7,512 nucleotides of DNA from Actinomycetota bacterium (lineage in GTDB: Bacteria; Actinomycetota; Actinomycetes; Actinomycetales; Microbacteriaceae), in contig VGAV01000106.1 in the NCBI GenBank assembly GCA_016870695.1, positions 1 through 7,512 on the forward strand, given 5' to 3'. The notes below the pieces were generated by a model. It searched no databases, was not told where the DNA came from, and was given only the letters and a program-made list of their open reading frames with translations. Position numbers and translations under genes: made by a program. Below are positions 1-4,653 of this stretch, piece after piece (positions within the stretch are counted from its first letter, which is position 1; every line of letters begins with the position of its first letter).

Positions 1-1776
1 GCCCTGGCCGAGGCCGGCATCGAGGTCGTGTCGTGGGGATCGCTGGCGGCATCCGTCCAGGAGAAGCTGACGGAGTACTTCCAGCGCAACGTGTTCCCGG
101 TGCTGATGCCGCTCGCCGTCGACCCCGCGCACCCGTTCCCCTACATCTCGGGGCTGTCGCTGAATCTCGCGATCCGCATCCGGAACGCCCGCACCGGCCG
201 CCAGGAGTTCGCCCGCCTCAAGGTGCCGCCGATGCTGCCCCGCTTCGTCGAGGTCTCCGGCGACGGCCCGGGCGTGCGCTACCTGCCGCTCGAGGAGCTC
301 ATCTCCAACCACCTCGGCGACCTCTTCCCGGGCATGGAGGTGCTGGACCACCACGCGTTCCGCCTCACCCGAAACGAGGACGTCACCGTCGAGGAGGACG
401 AGACCGAGAACCTCATCCAGGCGCTCGAGGCCGAGCTGCTCCGCCGCCGGTTCGGGCCGCCCATCCGTCTCGAGATCACCGACGACATGGACGACCTCAC
501 GCGCGACCTGCTGCTGAGCGAGCTCGACATCACCGAGCAGGAGGTCTACCGGCTGCCGGGCGCCCTCGACCTGCGCGGGCTGTTCGACCTGTCGCGCATC
601 GAGCGTCCCGACCTGCGCTACCCGCCGCACGTGCCCAAGACGGCGCTGCCCTTCCAGCCGCCCGAGCAGAACGGGCGCGCCGACATCTTCGGGGCCATCC
701 GCAAGGGCGACGTGCTCGTCCACCACCCGTACGAGTCCTTCGCGACGAGCGTGCAGGCGTTCCTGGAGCAGGCCGCCAAGGACCCGCACGTGCTCGCCAT
801 CAAGCAGACGCTGTACCGCACCTCGGGCGACAGCCCGATCGTGCAGGCCCTCATCGACGCCGCCGAGGCCGGCAAGCAGGTGCTCGCGCTCGTCGAGGTG
901 AAGGCGCGCTTCGACGAGGCGAACAACATCGTCTGGGCGCGCAAGCTCGAGAAGGCCGGCGTCCACGTCGTGTACGGCCTCGTCGGGCTGAAGACGCACT
1001 GCAAGCTCGCGCTGGTCATCCGCGAGGAGGACGGCGTGCTGCGCCACTACAGCCACGTCGGCACGGGCAACTACAACCCGAAGACCAGCCGCATCTACGA
1101 GGACTTCGGTCTCTTCACGGTCGACGACCAGGTCGGCCGCGATCTCACCCGCCTGTTCAACGAGCTCAGCGGCTACGCGATCGAGAAGAAGTTCAAGCGC
1201 CTCCTCGTCGCTCCCCTCCACCTGCGCAAGGGACTGCTGCGCCACATCGACAAGGAGCGCCGCAACGCGTTGGCCGGCAAGCCTTCCGGCGTGCGGATCA
1301 AGGTCAACTCGATGGTCGACGAGCAGATCATCGACGCGTTGTACCGGGCGAGCCAGGCGGGCGTGCCGGTCGAGGTCTGGGTGCGCGGCATCTGCTCCAT
1401 CAAGCCCGGCGTGCCCGGGATGAGCGAGAATATCACCGTCCGCTCCATCCTCGGTCGCTACCTCGAGCACTCGCGCATCTTCGCGTTCGCGAACGACGGC
1501 GACCCGCAGGTCTATATCGGCAGCGCCGACATGATGCACCGCAACCTCGACCGCCGGGTCGAGGCGCTCGTGCGCGTCGTGGACGAGCGGCAGGTCGGCG
1601 ACCTGAACGCGCTGTTCGACCTGGCGATGAGCGAGGAGACGAGCTCGTGGCACCTGCGCTCGGACGGCGAGTGGGTGCGGCACAGCGTGCAGGCCGACGG
1701 GACGCCCCTGATCGACCTGCAGGAGCACACCATGACGCGGATCCAGCGCAAGCGTCGCGCCCGGGCGGTCCGGTGA
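1..1776 (+). CDS. ppk: Polyphosphate kinase 1 (PPK1), 3' part; start outside window
   Basis: PPK1 reversibly transfers the gamma-phosphate of ATP onto a growing inorganic polyphosphate chain. The frame is open from base 1, giving 591 residues to TGA at 1774-1776. Family members are about 690-740 residues, so roughly 100-150 N-terminal residues are missing; the GTG at 28 is internal, because coding similarity runs through it. Visible signatures are [29 protein letters not shown] text near the left edge, the TLYR segment (Arg codon 817-819), KARFDE (Arg codon 907-909), and HVGTGNYN with the His codon at 1054-1056, matching the family's autophosphorylated histidine (His435 in E. coli). [17 protein letters not shown] near the C terminus has its His at 1537-1539. 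These active-site elements all look intact. The stop overlaps the start of the MutT1-like gene, an arrangement known from mycobacteria (ppk next to mutT1). The family call is very secure. Confidence 0.97.
   Translation, partial: ALAEAGIEVVSWGSLAASVQEKLTEYFQRNVFPVLMPLAVDPAHPFPYISGLSLNLAIRIRNARTGRQEFARLKVPPMLPRFVEVSGDGPGVRYLPLEELISNHLGDLFPGMEVLDHHAFRLTRNEDVTVEEDETENLIQALEAELLRRRFGPPIRLEITDDMDDLTRDLLLSELDITEQEVYRLPGALDLRGLFDLSRIERPDLRYPPHVPKTALPFQPPEQNGRADIFGAIRKGDVLVHHPYESFATSVQAFLEQAAKDPHVLAIKQTLYRTSGDSPIVQALIDAAEAGKQVLALVEVKARFDEANNIVWARKLEKAGVHVVYGLVGLKTHCKLALVIREEDGVLRHYSHVGTGNYNPKTSRIYEDFGLFTVDDQVGRDLTRLFNELSGYAIEKKFKRLLVAPLHLRKGLLRHIDKERRNALAGKPSGVRIKVNSMVDEQIIDALYRASQAGVPVEVWVRGICSIKPGVPGMSENITVRSILGRYLEHSRIFAFANDGDPQVYIGSADMMHRNLDRRVEALVRVVDERQVGDLNALFDLAMSEETSSWHLRSDGEWVRHSVQADGTPLIDLQEHTMTRIQRKRRARAVR
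1773..1776 (+). promoter_or_regulatory. GTGA stop-start overlap, ppk to mutT1-like gene
   Basis: The ppk stop TGA (1774-1776) shares bases with the GTG start (1773-1775) of the next gene. No convincing Shine-Dalgarno lies in the 15 bases before it. Termination-reinitiation coupling is the likely mode of translation. Confidence 0.8.
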
Positions 1777-2711
1777 GCGAAACCGCCGTCTACGCCGCCG
1801 GGGGCGTGGTCTGGCGCGTCGTCGACGACAAGCTGCGGGTGCTGCTGATCCATCGGACCAAGTACCGGGACGTCACCCTGCCCAAGGGCAAGGTCGACCC
1901 GGGCGAGACGCTGGCCGAGACGGCGGTGCGCGAGATCCGCGAGGAGACCGGGATCGCCGTGGCGCTCGGCGTGCCCGTCGGGGTGTCGCGCTACCGCCTC
2001 CCCAGCTCCCGGACGAAGGTCGTGCACTACTGGGCGGCGGAGGCGACCGAGGCCGCCGTCCGCGCGTCGACCTTCGTGCCGAACAAGGAGATCGCGGCGA
2101 TCGAATGGGTCGGGCTGAAGAAGGCGCGCAAGCATCTCAGCTACCCGGTGGACATCGAGATCCTCGACGAGTTCGTGCGGCTCGTCGACGAGAACGCTCT
2201 GCCCACCTTCCCCGTGGTGGTGCTGCGGCACGCCAAGGCGAAGTCGCGGGAGGACTGGAAGGGTCCGGATGCCGCCCGCCCGCTCAGTCCGCGCGGCGTC
2301 CGACAGGCGCGGGCCATCGTCGGGCCCCTCAAGGCGTTCGGTGTCCGCCGGATCGTCTCGAGCCCCGCGGACCGCTGCGTCGAGACGGCCGCGCCGCTCG
2401 CCGAGGCCCTGCATCAGCGCGTGGATCTGTGCCGCGCCATCAGTCAGGACGACTGGGAGGTGGGGCGCAGCGACGCCCGCGCGGTGGTCGGCGAGCGGGT
2501 CCGGGCGCGCAAGCCCGTCGTCCTGGTGAGCCACGGCCCGGTGCTCCCCGACATCATGAACGAGCTGGCCCTGGCGACCGGCACCATGCGCGGGTCCTAC
2601 CTGGGCAGCTCGGCGGCCCTGGAGACGGCAGCGTTCTCGGTGGTGCACATCCCCGTCGAGCACCCGGGCTCCGGGATCGTCGCGATCGAGACGCACGACC
2701 CGCGGGTGTGA
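1773..2711 (+). CDS. mutT1: MutT1-like Nudix hydrolase fused to SixA-type histidine phosphatase
   Basis: This is a 312-residue, two-domain enzyme. Residues about 1-140 are a Nudix domain with a perfect Nudix box at 39-61 (G39, E45, R53-E54, E57-E58, G60). Residues about 148-312 are a histidine-phosphatase domain with the catalytic LRH motif (R152, H153), SSPADRC (R201) and a second histidine in VSHGP (H254). The mycobacterial homologue MutT1 sanitises 8-oxo-(d)GTP and cleaves dinucleoside polyphosphates such as Ap4A; the phosphatase domain can act on the Nudix product. By homology I infer the same here, in the cytoplasm. The start is GTG 1773, whose bases form GTGA with the ppk stop. An upstream extension of the same frame would only be an out-of-frame reading of ppk. 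No clear Shine-Dalgarno precedes it, so translation probably depends on ppk. Both active sites look complete. Confidence 0.93.
   Translation: MSETAVYAAGGVVWRVVDDKLRVLLIHRTKYRDVTLPKGKVDPGETLAETAVREIREETGIAVALGVPVGVSRYRLPSSRTKVVHYWAAEATEAAVRASTFVPNKEIAAIEWVGLKKARKHLSYPVDIEILDEFVRLVDENALPTFPVVVLRHAKAKSREDWKGPDAARPLSPRGVRQARAIVGPLKAFGVRRIVSSPADRCVETAAPLAEALHQRVDLCRAISQDDWEVGRSDARAVVGERVRARKPVVLVSHGPVLPDIMNELALATGTMRGSYLGSSAALETAAFSVVHIPVEHPGSGIVAIETHDPRV
2708..2711 (+). promoter_or_regulatory. GTGA stop-start overlap, mutT1-like gene to PPTase
   Basis: TGA 2709-2711 ends the Nudix/phosphatase gene and GTG 2708-2710 opens the PPTase frame. No good ribosome binding site precedes it. The overlap decides the start over GTG 2741, with moderate certainty. 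Confidence 0.6.
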
Positions 2712-3229
2712 CGGGCGGGTCGCGCGGGTTCCCCTCGGACGTGCGGGTCGCGTGGGCGCCCCGGACGGACGGGATGCCACGGCGCGACGCCGCCGCCGAC
2801 CTCCTCGGCGGTCTGCTGCCCGGCGCCGTCGTCGTGCGACGCTGCGCCCGTTGCGGCAGCACCGCCCACGGCCGGCCGCTCGTCGTCGGCGGTCGCCACG
2901 TCGTGTCGGTGTCGTACACGGACCGGTGGGTCGTCGCCGCGGTCGCGCCGTCGTCCTCCGCGTCGACGATCGGAGTGGATGCCGAGGACGACGACGGCCG
3001 CATCGATCTCGCGCGGGTGCTCCCCGCCCCGTCGGACCTGCACGCCTGGACGCGGGTGGAGGCGACGCTGAAGGCCGACGGCCGCGGGCTCGCTCTCGAT
3101 CCCGCCGCAGTCACGGTCGAGGAGGTGCCGGGAGGGTTCCTGTCGCAGGTCGAGCGGACGGTCTACCACGGGTGGGACGCCCCTGCTCCGCCCGGCGTCG
3201 TGGCCTCGCTCGTCCTCCGGCAAGCCTGA
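2708..3229 (+). CDS. Compact Sfp-type 4'-phosphopantetheinyl transferase
   Basis: Enzymes of this superfamily move the 4'-phosphopantetheine arm of coenzyme A onto a serine of carrier proteins. The predicted product is 173 residues. Its landmarks are CARCG (C46, C49), HGRP (54-57), a strand-like SVSYTDRWVVAAV (67-79), IGVDAE (D91 and E93, the metal-binding pair of Sfp) and WTRVEATLKADGRGL (114-128, with E118 and K122 matching Sfp E151 and K155). It departs from Sfp in two ways: the usual SHS/SxSH element reads SYTD, and only about 20 residues separate GVDAE from W114, so the intervening helix is shortened. GTG 2708 forms a GTGA overlap with the upstream stop, which favours this start. GTG 2741 (giving RVAWAP at the N terminus) is the main alternative. 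The obvious client is the carrier domain of the synthetase on the opposite strand; that link is inference. Confidence 0.8.
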   Translation: MTGGSRGFPSDVRVAWAPRTDGMPRRDAAADLLGGLLPGAVVVRRCARCGSTAHGRPLVVGGRHVVSVSYTDRWVVAAVAPSSSASTIGVDAEDDDGRIDLARVLPAPSDLHAWTRVEATLKADGRGLALDPAAVTVEEVPGGFLSQVERTVYHGWDAPAPPGVVASLVLRQA

Positions 3230-3245
3230 GCGGCGGGCGGCCTCA

Positions 3246-3326
3246 CGCGTCTGCAGAATCAATGGGGCGGATGACGTCGCACGAGGCGTCTGTGGCATCC
3301 CTCCCCCACCCGCCCCTGCAGACGCG
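3246..3326. terminator. Probable bidirectional terminator between convergent genes
   Basis: The 101-bp gap between the PPTase stop and the M1 peptidase stop contains CGCGTCTGCAG (3246-3256) and its exact reverse complement CTGCAGACGCG (3316-3326). Inside this, GGGGCGG (3264-3270) can pair with CCGCCCC (3310-3316), so an interrupted hairpin with a 7-nt left bulge is possible. A second GCGTCTG at 3286-3292 could instead pair with CAGACGC at 3319-3325, forming a shorter alternative hairpin. No T-run follows in either direction, which is common for actinobacterial stem-loop terminators. The position between converging stop codons is the main support; folding energy was not computed. Confidence 0.65.
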
Positions 3327-3330
3327 ACGA

Positions 3331-4653
3331 TCAGGGCAGGGCGGGGAGCTCCCGCCGATCGATCCACGCCGACAGCAGCTCCGTGGCATCCGCTCCCCCG
3401 GCCTGCGCCACGGCGGCGCGGAAGTCGTCCGTCGTGACGAGGCCGTGGCGGTGGTCGCGCGCCCAGTCGCGCAGCAGCGCGGCGAAGACGTCGGCGCCGA
3501 GGTGCGCCCGCAGGGCGTACAGGGTCAGCGCCCCGCGCTTGTAGACGCGGTCGTCGAACATGTCGTCCGGTCCCGGATCGCTGAGCAGCAGATCGGCGGG
3601 CTGGGCCGCGACACGCGCGTAGTGTTCGGCCGCGCACGCGTCGATCGCGGGACCACCGGATACCTCCGACCACACCCACTCCGCGAAGCAGGCGAAGCCC
3701 TCGTTGAGCCAGATGTCGCTCCATCGCGCCAGGCCGACGCTGTTGCCGAACCACTGGTGGGCCAGCTCGTGGGCGATGAGCCGCTGTGCGGCGGGGACGA
3801 GATGGTTCATGCCGAACACGGCGAGCCCCTGGGCCTCGAGGGGGATCTCGAGCTCGTCGGCCGTCACCACGAGCGCGCACGCCTCCTGCGGGTACGGCCC
3901 GAACGTCCTGTCGAAGAGGCGGAGCATGTCCGGTACGGCGCGGAACGCCCGGTCGGCGGCCGCGGCGAGCGCGGGCGGCGCGGTCACCGTCACCGGCGGC
4001 ACCGCCGCTGTGCCGGTTCCGGCGTCCGCCGCAGTGCCGGTCCCGGCGAGCGGGGTCGTGCGGTAGCGGCCGATGTGCACGGCGGCCAGGTAGGTCGCGG
4101 TCGGCACGTCGCTGGTGAAGGTCGTGGTCGTGCGCCCGCCGCTGCGGACGGTGCGGCCGGCCACCCCGGTCGCCATGACGGCGTACCCGTCGTCGACGGC
4201 GATCTCCATCCGCATGCGCGCGCGGTCGTCGGGGCGGTCGTTGCAGGGGAACCATGTCGGCGCGCCCGTCGGCTGCCCGGCGACGAGGGCGCCGTCGGTC
4301 AGCTCCTCCCACCCGACGGTGCCCCACCGCGAGCGGCGCGGCGACGGGGCGCCGGCGTACGTCAGCTCGACGGTGAACCTCTCCCCGGCGACGACGGTCC
4401 GCGGCAGCGCGACGCGCACGGCGTTCCGCCCCTGCACGTGGCGTGCCGCCCGCCCGTCGACCCGAGCGCGGGACACGCGCAGACCGACGAGGTCGAACGC
4501 CACGCCGGCGGCATCCGTCCGGGCCACCGCCTCGATGACGGCCGTGCCCTCCAGCCGGTTGGTGCGCACGCGATACGACAGCCGCAGGTCGTACGACTCC
4601 ACGGCGTACGTGCGATCGCCGCTCTGCGGGGCGTACGGATCAGCGCCCGTCAC
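3331..4653 (-). CDS. M1-family zinc metallopeptidase (two-domain, altered GxMEN motif)
   Basis: The predicted protein is 440 residues with no signal peptide or membrane segment. An N-terminal beta-sandwich (about 1-190, including a GAPTWFPCNDRPDD segment typical of the family) precedes a thermolysin-like catalytic domain. The zinc site is H295-E-L-A-H299, with E318 spaced exactly 18 residues after H299. Y371 in VYKRG matches the transition-state tyrosine. The protein ends soon after the catalytic domain, so it lacks the C-terminal helical domains of PepN-type enzymes. The exopeptidase signature GxMEN reads IPLEA (270-274), keeping only E273; substrate N-terminus recognition may therefore differ. 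GTG 4653 is chosen because it forms GTGA with the synthetase stop. A GTG at 4692 would only add 13 residues read out of frame through the synthetase gene. Translational coupling suggests a role tied to the synthetase product (trimming, turnover or self-protection), which is inference. Confidence 0.9.
   Translation of the reverse strand: MTGADPYAPQSGDRTYAVESYDLRLSYRVRTNRLEGTAVIEAVARTDAAGVAFDLVGLRVSRARVDGRAARHVQGRNAVRVALPRTVVAGERFTVELTYAGAPSPRRSRWGTVGWEELTDGALVAGQPTGAPTWFPCNDRPDDRARMRMEIAVDDGYAVMATGVAGRTVRSGGRTTTTFTSDVPTATYLAAVHIGRYRTTPLAGTGTAADAGTGTAAVPPVTVTAPPALAAAADRAFRAVPDMLRLFDRTFGPYPQEACALVVTADELEIPLEAQGLAVFGMNHLVPAAQRLIAHELAHQWFGNSVGLARWSDIWLNEGFACFAEWVWSEVSGGPAIDACAAEHYARVAAQPADLLLSDPGPDDMFDDRVYKRGALTLYALRAHLGADVFAALLRDWARDHRHGLVTTDDFRAAVAQAGGADATELLSAWIDRRELPALP
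4004..4051 (-). repeat. 24-bp tandem duplication inside the M1 peptidase gene
   Basis: Two adjacent 24-bp units (4004-4027 and 4028-4051) agree at 20 of 24 positions and keep the frame. They encode AGTGTAAD-like and AGTGTAAV-like octapeptides around residues 201-216, in a loop between the N-terminal sandwich and the catalytic domain. The extra copy probably just lengthens a flexible linker. Confidence 0.7.
4650..4653 (-). promoter_or_regulatory. GTGA stop-start overlap, synthetase to M1 peptidase
   Basis: On the minus strand, GTG (4653-4651) of the peptidase overlaps TGA (4652-4650) of the synthetase. No Shine-Dalgarno is visible just upstream. This ties peptidase synthesis to translation of the synthetase message. 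Confidence 0.8.

Noticed and set aside
2105..2707. Upstream extension of the PPTase frame into the mutT1-like gene
   Set aside because: The added residues are a shifted reading of the Nudix/phosphatase coding sequence; similarity to PPTases begins only after about 2741.
1512..2780. 422-codon open frame on the minus strand antisense to ppk, mutT1 and the PPTase start
   Set aside because: It is Arg/Ala/Pro/Gly-rich with no recognisable domain, spans two confirmed genes on the other strand, and is typical of shadow frames in high-GC DNA.
2843..2857. CxxC in the PPTase as a separate zinc ribbon
   Set aside because: Only one CxxC pair is present and it sits at the usual CxxCG...HGRP position of the PPTase family.
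2597..4327. 576-codon minus-strand frame crossing the convergent gap
   Set aside because: It is out of frame with the M1 peptidase and antisense to the PPTase, with shadow-type composition and no motifs.
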